The notes below the pieces were generated by a model. It was given only the letters and a program-made list of their open reading frames with translations. It did no database searches and was not told the origin of the DNA. A stretch of 64,000 bases of DNA from Porphyra umbilicalis (taxonomy: Eukaryota; Rhodophyta; Bangiophyceae; Bangiales; Bangiaceae). Positions 20,441-31,500 of this stretch are shown one piece after another. The DNA lies in the NCBI GenBank assembly GCA_002049455.2, contig KV918762.1, positions 434,001 through 498,000 on the forward strand, in the 5' to 3' direction. The first letter of the stretch is position 1. Each line of letters starts with the position of its first letter. A program made the position numbers and the translations under genes.

Positions 20441-21242
20441 CTCGAGGGCTCGATAACTCCGATGTTTCGTTGTCGTTGTACCTCCTTAGCGATGATGTCC
20501 CTCGAAGCACTTTTCTCCTGATAGGGTTTGGCCCGCCTTGGCCTTTCCCCGGGGGTCAACTCGATCCGATGCGGGGTGACGTCCACCTTGCCGAGTTGCC
20601 CCGCCCACAGCGCCTCATGCTCCTCGAGAAGGTCGTCCACGGCACCGCGGAGCGTACCGGGGACATCGTTCCAGTGGACCTTCGGCTTGCGACACGTCTT
20701 ATCCGGCGAGTGAGGCGGGGATTTTCCCTCGTGGATCCCCTCCCCGGCCTTCCGGCCCGTCTTGAAACCCTCGTCGGGCTTGTCACGGAAATCCACCCCC
20801 ATCGTGAGAACCGCCCCCGGTTCCTCTTCCTCCTCGACGACGTGCAGTGGTCCATTGTAGGCCGTTGCGGCTCCGACGACGTACCCCTTGGTGAGGTGCA
20901 CCGGCACATCCCCGATGCTGTCAGGTTGAGGGACTGCTTGGTGTCGGGGGAGAACTCCGCAACGGCGTTGTGCAACAGCACCTTTCCTCGGCTCATTTGG
21001 ACGGGGCGTTCCCGTACCAGGTGGACGCCCTTGACGTTGCAGCACACTTGGACCGCCTGGATGCACTGCGGTCCCACAGTTACCCCTTGTCGAAGCCGAA
21101 TACCCCCAACTTGGGCCTTCGGCTTGTTTCCTAGACGTTGGGGCGCGGGCCGCGTGTTCCCCGTACGACTCCGCATCGCTACCGTGGACGTGCCATAGTC
21201 CCGCTTGATCGTCTGCGTCTTGGGGGAGATGGTGTCCACGTA

Positions 21243-21641
21243 TTGCTGATCCCCGAGTTTTGTCCTGGGGGACAGAGACAGAGACTGACTGTGAATAACA
21301 GCACTCTATTGGTTTAAAACGGCAATAAGAAGGCATTTAAGCCAATAGAAAGCCCGCATTCGGTGCCAGGACCTTGCATTCACCAGAACTCACTGTTTGT
21401 TGCCGCTTGATCTAACTCTCTTGGCATGGAGCCGGCTGCCTACGCGAGATCTTGAGATTTTCTACTGTCGCCTGGCCAGAAGTGCAGAAAAAAAGAGAAG
21501 CTGATGTTGATTTGCAGGCTGGATGGGCACATGTAAGCAATCAGGGGCACCAGGTCAGTCCCAGGGGCGCATCTCATTGGTGGAGAGAGTCGGTCCGCAT
21601 GTCAGTATCTGTCCCCCAGAACAAAATTTGGGGATCAGATA
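21243..21641. mobile_element. 399-bp non-autonomous DNA transposon (MITE) in chromovirus A
   Basis: Present in copy A but absent from the matching place in copy B (near 32598), which gives the empty site. It is flanked by TA on both sides (21241-21242 and 21642-21643). Its ends are inverted: left TTGCTGATCCCCGAGTTTTG, right end in reverse complement TATCTGATCCCCAAATTTTG, with further imperfect pairing through CTGGGGGACAGA and on to GACTGAC/TACTGAC. The interior has no coding capacity and is more AT-rich than its host. TA duplication plus imperfect inverted repeats point to a Tc1/mariner-type MITE. The family is not otherwise identified. Confidence 0.8.
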
Positions 21642-23941
21642 TAGTTGCACTGGAAGTCCCGTCCGAGGATGAGCGGTACTGACAATGCCTTAAACGTGAG
21701 GAACTCATAATCCATGGCGGTCCGTTCGACGTAGATGGTCAGCGACACCTCCGCGTTCACCTTGAGCAGCTGCCCCGAGGCGCCACTCACTTGGGTCCGG
21801 GGCGGCGCCCGCAATGCATACTCGGTCCACCCCTCAGGCGACATATTCGCGCGGATCACGCTGGATCCAGCGCCGACCACCGCCCTCGTTGGGATGAGGC
21901 TCTGCCACGGCGCCAACTGGTACGACGCGCTAATCTCAAAATTCTCTGTTCGTAGCAGCAACAGCGTCCCCTTGAACCGCAGGCGGTATCGCTCACGACG
22001 GCAGTGGCATCAGGCAGGGACAGGCCACGTCGCGGTCACCCCCAGGGACGAAAACGTGACGTGACGGGAGGCGACCAGGGACTTGGGGTGGACAGAAGGG
22101 AATGAGGGGGATGGCGAAGCCACCCCCCCCAGGTGTTTTTCTCCCTGCGGCGCCCCGCGGCCGGGATTGCCACGGGCGGAGTGTCCCCCCCTTCCGTCCT
22201 TGTTGACTCCGCGCCGCCCAACAGGTCGTCCTACAGCACGGCCACGACGGAGTTTCAATCCGGGGCGGCGCCCGCCCCCGCGTTCGTCCGTCGAAGGATG
22301 GTGCTCCGCGAGGCTTTCACGAGGTCCCGCTGTTTTTACGTCAGAATCTCGCAATCAGGGATCCTGTGTCCGAGCGTCCAACACATGCAGCACGACGGGG
22401 GACCCGTCGGGGCCTCCGGCCGAGGGTAGGGCGCTGCTCCGGTCGTTCGAAACCCCGGAGTTTCCGACGGCAGCACCGCGACCGCTTCGTGGGACGCAGT
22501 GTCTTCCTCCTTCCTCGAGGAGTGGAGCTGGTTGACCGAGAGGCCTATGGGCCCCGTCAACGTCTGTGCTTCTCCCGATAATTCCCCGAGGGACCCTCGG
22601 CTAGCCAACGCCATGACGTCCTTTGCGGCCCGATACTTCCAGTAGGTCGACAATTGCTGGTAGGTTCGTTGCGCCGAGTTTTACACGAAGGCATCCGTCC
22701 GTAGGTATTTTGGTAGGCCTGAGAGCAGCACAGTTTCATCGTCCCCGCGGAGTGGATGTTGTCGCAAAGATCGGCGAGGCTCCGTAGGCGTATCGCGAAG
22801 CCGTCCACCCCCTCGTTGTCCGCGGGCGCCGCCCGGCTAAACTTGTCCAGCGCCAGCCCCAAAGTGTGCGGCTCCGCGTAGGTCGACAACAACCAATCGA
22901 CCTCCGCGGGGAAGGACCCAAGCGACCTCTGAGGGCCCGCGATATGCGATCCCGGTAGGTTCCGAGTGAACCGCGCCTCAGTGTCGCCCGCGAGGAAGAT
23001 GGGAATTCGGTACAAACCCTTCCCCTCGGACACGTCGATGTCATTGCAGGCCTTGACGAACTTTCGGAGCCACAAACTTTCCTTGGGAGGTTCCTTCCCG
23101 TTAAAATCGGGGTACCCCCGAAGAAGACCTTCATGTTCTTGGCCTTCCGTCCCATCTTTCGGGCCTGCGACGCCCCGTAGGTCGAGTGACGGTTCCGTAG
23201 GCGGTACGATCAGTAGTCCAGGACGCCCGCAAAGCGATCGTCCGGGCACTCGAGGACCGCCAACCAGCTGGACCCCGCTTTGCGCCCCACGCGGTTGTCG
23301 TCAATATCGGTTGTCGCCTGTGACGGCGAGGAAGATGTAGACGACGATGACGACGAGGGACTACAGTAACGCCGTGACTTCCCTTTTCTGTCGCTCTTCC
23401 GTGTGTCCACGGGTAAATCTCGCAGGGGGGATCTTGAGCAGAGCCCGCGGGGCTCGCCGCGATGACCCGAGAAACGTCGGCCAATCACGACTCGCGGAGC
23501 GTCGACAGCGCCGTGTCCAGATCTGCCATCGCCAGAGGCGTCGCCGATCCTCTATCTTGATCCACCAATCCCGTCCTTTCGTCGTGACGTCGAGGAAGAA
23601 AGGCATCAGCCCCCGGCAAGACCCGCCGTACCGTTTTGCTCACGAGGTCCGCCAATGGCCGAGGCGGAGTGAAGGAAATCCCTGATCCCCCCGCGGATCC
23701 CCCTGTCGCAGCGACCGCTGGGTTCACCGCGGATGTACCCGCCGGCATGCCGCTAGCGATCGCTTCCAACATGGCGAGGTCGGGCGACGACGTCATCGTA
23801 GTGGCCGGGCGGTAATCCAAGACAGACCGACGCGGAGATCCACGTCGCCTATAATTCATGAACCAACAGAGACGATCGGGGAACCGGCTACCCGGTACGG
23901 GCGTGGCAACGGCCGGAATCCCCTGCTGCTCCACCAGAAAT

Positions 23942-24437
23942 TGTAGCGGTTCTGGGCACCACCACGTTGGTTGGTCGTCTTGCCGAGGGGACCTCTTGAT
24001 CAGCTTGGTCCGTCGAAGGAACTGCCCCGGAAATCGCCTCACAGCCCAGCCTTCCCCAAACGGGAGGAGAGGATCACGGCAAAGCCCAGGGGGGAATTGT
24101 AGTCCAAAGCACCGTTGGTTTTATCAAACGGCAACGGGGACGGCGTCCCCACGGTCAATAACCCCTCCCAACCCAAACGCCGGCGGCAAAAGTAGCCGCC
24201 CCAAATGCGCCAAACAGATAAATCCTTCCGAAGCGAAAAGTTCAAACAAGTAGGAACAAACCTGGTAAAACCACAGGGGAAGAGCCCCGCCCCCGACCGA
24301 ATCCAATATCACCGAGATCTGGACAGGTTATTCCCTTGCTGGCCCGGATCCGGATATATTGGGACGGCCCCCAAGAGTGTGCTCTTCCCAGCTGATGGGC
24401 CACGCCCCTTCCAAGTGTGGGACCTCCGACCGCAAGA
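23942..24437 (-). repeat. Chromovirus copy A 5' LTR
   Basis: About 496 bp, clearly related to both LTRs of copy B. On the minus strand it ends in CTACA, followed five bases later by TGGTGGAGCAGC, a likely primer-binding site shared with copy B. Confidence 0.85.
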
Positions 24438-25297
24438 AGGAGGCAAGGAGGCAGAGAGGCTGCAATGGTGGTCGCTGGCCGATTGGGAACCACGAGGCCG
24501 ATGCTGGGTGACGTGCTGTCGATAGCCGCTCTTGGTTGTCTGCATGCCTCGTTCTTTGTAGTGTCCAGCCGCTACCGGTGCCGGTGGGGGTAGAATGGGG
24601 GAGAGGACGGTGTGGTATTAATAGATTTGGTTCATTCTCCAGTGTATTGGGACCGACCGTAGCCACGCAATAAAGTGAGTTTTACCGCCGACGCGGCGAA
24701 GAAGAAAGAACTTTTGTTGAAAGGCATCCGATGGGGAGCCGGGTGGTGCCCACGACGGCGACCCCGGAACCATGGTGATTTAGTGCAAACGAGAGCACTG
24801 GTCGATCGACCGTCCGATCACAACCGATCGTATTCGGTGCCGGCAGACAAATAGGACAGGCAACCAAACAAACAATAAAACATGAACAATGCGGAAGTAA
24901 ACCCCCAAGGGGCATGCCACATGCCAATTCGCACAGTACGTGGAAGTTGGCCAGTCAAGGGGGCTACCGGTGGCAACGTGCCAATTGTGGGCGAAGATAT
25001 GCTGCAGACGCGCCTAGTAAGAAGCCAGTGTACCTGCTCTTCTGGATTTGCAAGAGTAATGTCGGTCACGGTTGGTCCCTACTTCAAATGCGACAGATCA
25101 TTGGTCGCCCTCGAGGTTGTCAGCAATCACGGTTATCCTTCAAAAAGGCACACTTGTTTCATGCCGACATTCAACGTGTACAGGCTCCACTGCTGAGATT
25201 GGCAAGCAGGAGCCGTTGCAGACATTGTGGTTTTGATTGTGTGGCAAAACGTGCTCGAATTGAATTCCTCGCGGACCACGCGAATGATCCACAACGA
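24438..25297. other. Spacer between the two chromoviruses
   Basis: 860 bp, less GC-rich than its flanks. It includes GCAATAAAG near 24668 and CAATAAAAC near 24872, which resemble poly(A) signals, and two overlapping short plus-strand frames (24882-25196 and from 24914). One of these gives a Trp/Cys-containing stretch (YRWQRANCGRRY, then FWICKSNVGHGW) that faintly recalls transposase zinc ribbons. I cannot support a gene call. Confidence 0.4.
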
Positions 25298-25794
25298 TGT
25301 AGCGGTTCTGAGCACCACCACGTGGGTTCGTCGTCTGGCCGAAGTGACCTCTTGATCAGCTCGGTCCGTCGAAGGAACTGCCCCGGAAATCGACCCACAG
25401 CCCAGCCTTCCCCCAACGGGAGGAGAGGATCACGGCAAAGCCCAGGGGGGAATCGTAGTCCAAAGCACAGTTGGTTTTATCAAACGGCGACGGGGACGGC
25501 GTCCCCGCTGTCAATAAACCCCTTCCAAACCCAAACGCCGGTGGCCAAAGTAGCCACCCCAAATGCGCCAAACCGATAAGTCCCTCCAAAGCGAAAAGTT
25601 CAAACAAGTAGTAGGAGGGCTGGGAAAACCACTTGGTGAAATCCGCGCCCCCAACCGAATCCAATCTCCCCGAGATCTGGACAGGTCATTCCCTTGCTGG
25701 CCCGGATCGGGATATTTTGGGACAGCCCCCGGGGGTGTGCTGTCCACAGCTGAGGGGCCACGCCCCTTCCAACTGGGGACCCCCGACCGCCACA
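25298..25794 (-). repeat. Chromovirus copy B 3' LTR
   Basis: 497 bp, bounded by TGTAG on the left and CCACA on the right in plus orientation. It gives the uninterrupted version of the LTR and so defines the empty site of the MITE in the other LTR. Confidence 0.88.
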
Positions 25795-26340
25795 CAGCCC
25801 CCTCGTCGCGTGACGTGGCGTCCCTGCCCGTCCTGCGACGACCTCTGAGGATGGGGTTCCGGCCCGGCCCCCTCGCCGGGTGCCGGCCACAACCGCCACC
25901 CCCCCCCCCGATCCTCGCCCCAGGGGGGTTGTCGAGGTCGGTCCGCGGACGGGATCGGCCCTACGCGACACCGGCGTGGCGTGGCGTGCGGCCCGCACGG
26001 GTGTCCCGCGGCCCCCACACCCCCCGAGACGCACGTTGGCCCCACCCCTCCCCGTGGGCCCACACGCACACCCCGGGCTCACCCCCCCCCCCACACAGGC
26101 GACTCCACGACTCCCCCACGCCACCCCACGACGTAACCCTCCGCGCTCGCTGCGACGCGGTGTTCGCCGACTCGTTCCTCCGCTTACCCCACGACGTGCC
26201 GTCCACCCCCCCCGTGGTGCCCGCCGCTTCTTGCTTCTGTCGGCCCCCGGGGGTTTCCCCCCCCCCCATCCCTCCTTGTCGGACCGAGGACCCGGCGGCC
26301 GCATGTAGACGGGACGCCCGTGCCGGCGTCGTCCTCCGCG

Positions 26341-26877
26341 ATGGCCGACGAGGAGATGCGCTACCAGACCGTCGTGGGCCCCCTGCCTGTCTTGTCCAAC
26401 CCGGCGACGTGGGCGCCCGCGTGGGCCCGTGCGGAGGCCCGCATGGGGGTGGCGGGGTCGCTGGCCCACGCGACGTTCCGGGGCATCGACCCGACGCGCC
26501 CCTCCAACCCGTTCGCCAAGCACATCGCGGCGATGCCGCACGCCCTCGTGCCTTCCTTGGGCGACCGCGCCTCGTCGATCACCAATGTGCGGCGTAGCCG
26601 CGAGGTGGGGTACCGTTGGTCCTACGTAGGATTCATGCACGACCCCCCGGTGGACCCGCCGTTGGTGCAGACCTTCGAGTACATCCTCACTGTAGCACAA
26701 CAGAATGTGGATCAAGTCATAGGGGGGAGGGAAGCATCCCGCACGTGCCCCCTCCGAACGTGCACCGCTATAGGGCCATCGGACCCGGGACGTCAGGCCG
26801 CCAGAGGTGATGACACAAGGCACGGTTTACTTGCCGGCGACGACGGTGCCTCCCACCGTCGTCGCCCATCGTCCTAA
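26341..26877 (+). CDS. Antisense frame 1 in chromovirus B (178 residues)
   Basis: Open from the ATG at 26341 on the strand opposite to gag-pol, between integrase and the 3' LTR. The first 130 residues (MADEEMRYQTVVGPLPVLSN, later SYVGFMHDPPVDPPLVQTFEYIL) look protein-like. The tail is Arg/Gly-rich and may lie outside the true coding part. No known domain. Additional antisense frames in this position are known from some Ty3/gypsy lineages, such as the Tat-lineage plant elements, but sequence relationship is not claimed. Confidence 0.45.
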   Translation: MADEEMRYQTVVGPLPVLSNPATWAPAWARAEARMGVAGSLAHATFRGIDPTRPSNPFAKHIAAMPHALVPSLGDRASSITNVRRSREVGYRWSYVGFMHDPPVDPPLVQTFEYILTVAQQNVDQVIGGREASRTCPLRTCTAIGPSDPGRQAARGDDTRHGLLAGDDGASHRRRPSS

Positions 26878-27502
26878 AGGGGCGGAAACCGTTGCGTGGG
26901 CCCAATTCCCCTAATGGGAATTGGCCCGCGCCGCCGACCAACCAATACAACTAAGTACAATGCAAGACAAGTCCCCCAATGCGGTAAGTAGAGACGAGGG
27001 GGAATCGGGACCGGGCGCCCCTGCCTGACGTGGCGGCACGTGGTGGCCGGTGGCGTGGCTACGCGGGAGCGCTCGCCGCCCGACATAACCGCCGCCCCGC
27101 GCGGGCCCGCCGGCCGCGGCTGCGCGCCGCCAGGCCGGGTTGCACGCACCGCACGGCCCCACACCCAGTGTGGGCGCTATGCCCGTGGCCCGAGGGGACA
27201 CCAGGCCCGTGTGCCGGTGGGGGTCGTGACCGCCCGACCCCGGCTTCCCCCGCGCCGTGCCCCGGCACCACCCCCGACCTGGTGGTGCTACACTCACGTG
27301 CCCGCCCTTCATCGGCGTGTCGGACGCGGAGGGCCCCACGACGGTGCAGCTGACAACGGCTCGCAACCACCGGGGCGGCCTTACCGGGCACCTCGTGGCG
27401 TAACACCAGGCGGAGTACTCGAGCTGTGCCACGGCGACCCGCTCGCGCTTCTACTTGCCGACTCCCGCGTGGTGGTCCGGGGTGGCGGTCCCGTACGGCT
27501 GC

Positions 27503-28582
27503 ATGGTGGCACTCCCGTGGGTGCACGCGTGCGCCACGGACGACCTCTACGCGGGCCGGCGTGCCTCGTGGGCCGTCTTTCGTAGCGAGTGGGCCCTCGC
27601 GGCGGCCGTCGTTCTCCTCGAGACGTTCCGCACCCGCCAAGTCTTGTGGAGTTACCCCCCGCGTCTCCTTGATTGGATCCGCTCCCTCGGGGCGTCCAAC
27701 ATCTGCATCAACCCCGCGGGTCCCGACGCCGAGGCGGCCGCTACCCTCGGGGCTTTGCTGGACCTCGCGGACCAGCTTCCCGACACGGAGGCCTTCCGCC
27801 AGCGCCTTCGCGCACGTAGCGCCGACCGCCGTGACCGCGAGGGTTGGATTAGGGCGTCCCTCGAGGTGGACGACGACGGCACTCACGTCAAGGTCGCCGA
27901 GGACCTTCGCCCCTTCGACCTGCCGTACACCGCGGACATCCTCGAGGCGCGTGGCTACGGCCCTGCTCGTGGGGGTTGGGCCGCCACCGTCTCGGCTGCC
28001 CGCAGCCCGCGTTACCCCGGGGGTGGAACCGCACCGCCCGCTACCTTCGTGGTGACTGGTGCCGCGGGGTTGTCCCCTCCGGGTCCGTCGCCGCCGGCCG
28101 CATCCGCCGCCCCCTCTGGGGGTAACTCCGGGGGTAGCCTCATCGTCTCGTTCGACCCCGTCGAACACCGTGACATCTCCGACGCGGCCTTTGACCAACT
28201 CGACCACATCCCCTCGGACGGTGTCCCGCAGGGTTTGGCGCGCGTCGTGGCTTGTGACCCCGGGGAACTTCGCGGCTACACCACGGGGACCCTGGTAGCC
28301 GGCTTGAGCCACACCGTGGTCTCCCTTCGCGACTCGATCGCCCAGTGGGCCCGCGACCACCCCGGGATTCCGCCCCGTCACTTGGAGGAGTTGCTTCAGT
28401 TGGTCGGTCGTGGTAGCATCCGCGCGGTTCTCATTCGCGAGGTCGGCGTGGCCGCCGGCGGGGCCAACCGCCGTCAACAGCATTACCGCGACCGCGACGC
28501 CTACCACGAGGAGCCGGCGGCGCAGCGTCCCCGTGGTCCGCCCGGGCCCGAGTGGGGTGGGCCTTCGTCGGCCCGCAGCTGA
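27503..28582 (+). CDS. Antisense frame 2 in chromovirus B (about 360 residues)
   Basis: Plus-strand frame, first ATG at 27503, and open from about 27420. It starts MVALPWVHACATDDLYAGRR. A helical, hydrophobic-rich N-terminal two-fifths (SEWALAAAVVLLETFRTRQVLW, LLDWIRSLGASNICINPAGP) is followed by a charged segment, a Pro/Ser/Gly linker, and a helical region (LRGYTTGTLVAGLSHTVVSL) with a basic tail. No domain recognised. Its size and regular composition make it a stronger coding candidate than antisense frame 1, which lies upstream in the same direction. Expression would run against the element's own transcript. Confidence 0.5.
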   Translation: MVALPWVHACATDDLYAGRRASWAVFRSEWALAAAVVLLETFRTRQVLWSYPPRLLDWIRSLGASNICINPAGPDAEAAATLGALLDLADQLPDTEAFRQRLRARSADRRDREGWIRASLEVDDDGTHVKVAEDLRPFDLPYTADILEARGYGPARGGWAATVSAARSPRYPGGGTAPPATFVVTGAAGLSPPGPSPPAASAAPSGGNSGGSLIVSFDPVEHRDISDAAFDQLDHIPSDGVPQGLARVVACDPGELRGYTTGTLVAGLSHTVVSLRDSIAQWARDHPGIPPRHLEELLQLVGRGSIRAVLIREVGVAAGGANRRQQHYRDRDAYHEEPAAQRPRGPPGPEWGGPSSARS

Positions 28583-31500
28583 CCCGGGGGTGGGGTAACA
28601 GCCCCCTCGGAGGTGGTAGTCGTAGCGCGTAGTAGTGTAGGGGGGGGGTTGTAGTGTCGACGGTGCCGTACGGCGCGTCACCGACCAATGCACCCCACGC
28701 GGGTCGTTTGCGTATCACCCTTTGGAGAGCCCCTTGTTCGTCAGGCCGAATCTTGGACCCCGTCGTTGTCCATCATTGGATAGGCCCCCGTCGGTCAGCC
28801 ATCACGTAACACCCCCGCCCTCTGATACCGTCCACGCCGCCCGATCGCCTTGGCGCCCCTCCCCCCATGTCACGGAGAAGACGGCCAGCCCGTCTCGCAG
28901 TCGGGACGGTCGCCACCACGGCCACGTGGTTCCGACCGGAACACGTGTCGAACCCGAAAAGATGCCACGATTCGAAACTTGAAAACCACGTGTCCCACGT
29001 GGGAATTGCCTCAGACGAGAAAGTCGACGACCGACCCGGCTTCTTCGACTCGTAGGCCCACACGCCGCATATACTGGTGCACCTCAAGTTTGTCCAATCG
29101 ACTGGCCAACTCGAGGGTGTCCTCCTCGGGGTGATACCCCCACCAGCGGGTCCACAGGCGTAGCGTACCATCGTCAGCGACTTCGTGGCCCACGAAGGCC
29201 TCCCAGACGAGCTCCTTGCCCGTGCGTTGATGCCCCTCGGGGACCACGATGTCTTGGGGCACCCCGAGGTTCTGCAGGAGCGTCTGCGGATCCCCCGGCG
29301 GGCCCGGCGCCGCCGTCACGTGGTCACTGCTCACCGTCTCAGGGTACCCGTCGATTCCAACGAGAATGTGCTCTCTTCGCGGGACAACACCTTGTACGAC
29401 CCGGCCGCGCGGGTCCCGAGCTGATACTTGGTCCGCGTGTGGCCATCGACGAACACCCAGTCCCCCGCGTGGACGTCCTTGTTGACCGGTCGTACGCGGG
29501 CGTCGTAGTTCCTTGTGAACCGCCGCTGTGCCAGCGCAACGGACCTCCGCACCTTGTGGATCAGGTTTCGCAGCCGCGCTCGGATGCCCTCGCGGACGGC
29601 TCGTGGGCTGCCGTCCGTCTCCTCGGGTGCTGGGGAGCCGACGAGGCGTTTCACGGAGAGACTCCGTACAAGCTCGGGGGTGACGAACTCGAGGGGCGCC
29701 ACCCCGGTGCTCTGCTGCGGTCGGCTGTTTTAGGCCAACGTCAGCATAGACACCAACTCGTCCCATCGGTCTTGGTGGTCCTTGACGTACGTCCGCAACT
29801 GGCCCGCGATGGTCTGGTTGTAATGTTCCACTTGGCCGTTCGTTTGCGGGTGGTACGTCGTGGAGTACCGGTTGGAGATCCCGAGGAGCGAGCAAACCCC
29901 TTGGAAGAACGTGGAGCGGAACTGGGGGCCATTGTCCGACAACAACGTCGCCGGGGGTCCGTACGCCGCCACCCAGTGGTCCAAGAAGGATGCCGCGATG
30001 GTTTCCGCGTCGATCCGCTGAAGGGGGATGGCCCGCGTCATCTTGGAGAAGCGGTCCACGATGACCAACAGATGTTCGTTCCCCGCCGCCGTCCGGGGAA
30101 CGGGGCCAAGCAGGTCCATACACAGATCCGTCAGCGGTTCCGTCGGGGGGAAGGTCTTGAGGTAGTTGGTCTTGCGTCGCTTGCCGACGCGGTTCCTCAC
30201 GCACTGCGTGCAGTTGGCCATGAAGGCGTTGACGTCCACCACCATTGATTCCCAATAAAACCACCGTCGCATCGACGTGTACATCTTGTTTGCCCCCGGG
30301 TGCCCGGCTTGCGGAGAAGAGTGCTCCCGCAACATCACCCCGTAGCGCAGGTGGGTCGGCACGTAGACTTGAGTGGCACCGGTGCAACGGCGCCCTGCTC
30401 ACCAACAGGCCGTTCGAGTCCTCGCGGAACCGCGACTTCGTTGCTGTCCATCGCCGCGCGGACCTCCTTGCACCGTCCGTCCTCCGCCTGCCCCTCGAGG
30501 AGCTCGGCGAGCGTCAGGGGGCCTAGGAGTCCCCCCTAGGTCTCCGGCGGTAACTGCCACGCGGCCGACGAGTTGGGCAACGCAAGGCAACGTACCGCGT
30601 CGGGTATCGCCCCCTCGTCTCCCGCGAGTGTTGAGATGCAGGACATCGTGTCCGCCGCGTGGTTTGACGCCCCGGGGCGCGTCTGTACCACGTTTTCGAA
30701 CTCCGCCAATTCCAACCGCCACCGCGCCAGCCTCCCGTGAGCCCCGTCCAAAGCAGCATCCACTTGAGCGCCACGTGGTCCGTGCGCACCGTGAAGCGGG
30801 TCCCCTCGACGTAGGGGCGGAGAAGGAGGGACGCCCACACAACCGCGAGGCACACCCGCTCCGTCGTTCTGTAGTTTCGCTCCGCCGCGTTGAGGGATCG
30901 GCTCCAATAGCCAAGGGGCCACGTGGATTGGTCGGGTTGTTCTTGTAAAAGGACCGCGCCGACCTGCCCCGCACTTGCGTCCGTGTCCAACGTGTAGGTC
31001 CCTCGTCGCCTCGGCAGGGCGAGGAAGGGGGCCTCCGTGAGTCGCCTCTTGAGTTCCTCGAATGCCCCCAGGGCCTCGTCGGACAGCGTCCCCCACCGGT
31101 CGGGCCTCTTGGAAGTTGTCATGGCGGCCAACGGCCGCGCCACTTGGGCGTTGTCCTTGTCGAACCTCAGATACACGTTACACATCCCGAGGAAGCTACG
31201 CAGGTCCTTCTTGCACCGCGGGGGAGACGCCTCCTTGAGTCCGCGGATGTTCTTGTCTCGTACCTTCAGCTTTCCCCGGCCTACGATATGGCCCAAATAC
31301 TCCACCTACTCTTGGAACAAGTGGCACTTCTTGGCATTCAGGGAGACACCCGCGCCTCGCAGCGCCGTGAAGACCTCCCGCAGGTGTTCCACGTGTTCCC
31401 CCGCAGACTGCGAGGAGACGATGATGTCGTCGAGGTACACGAGGCAGCTCTTTCACTTGAGTCCCCCGAGGATCATGTCGATGGCCCGATGGAAGGTCGC

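Larger units (their letters stand above)
20441..24437 (-). mobile_element. Partial Ty3/gypsy chromovirus, copy A
   Basis: Minus-strand remnant of the same family as the element at 25298-35855. It keeps the 5' LTR (23942-24437), the gag region (about 23840-22100), the protease region (about 21960-21640), and sequence up to just before reverse transcriptase, where similarity ends at about 20440. The rest of pol and the 3' LTR are absent. A 399-bp MITE sits between the protease and linker regions. The coding sequence is heavily broken, with many more breaks than copy B. It is older or less constrained than copy B and has no partner LTR from which to estimate age. Confidence 0.85.

Noticed and set aside
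19565-20456. Host gene of about 290 codons left of chromovirus A
   Set aside because: Three plus-strand registers are open over the same DNA, the composition is Ser/Pro/Arg-rich, and it ends at the retroelement junction. No domain supports it.
24882-25290. Merlin/ISXO2-type zinc-ribbon transposase fragment
   Set aside because: Only a loose Trp/Cys resemblance in one short frame. The expected paired CxxC motifs and catalytic core are missing.
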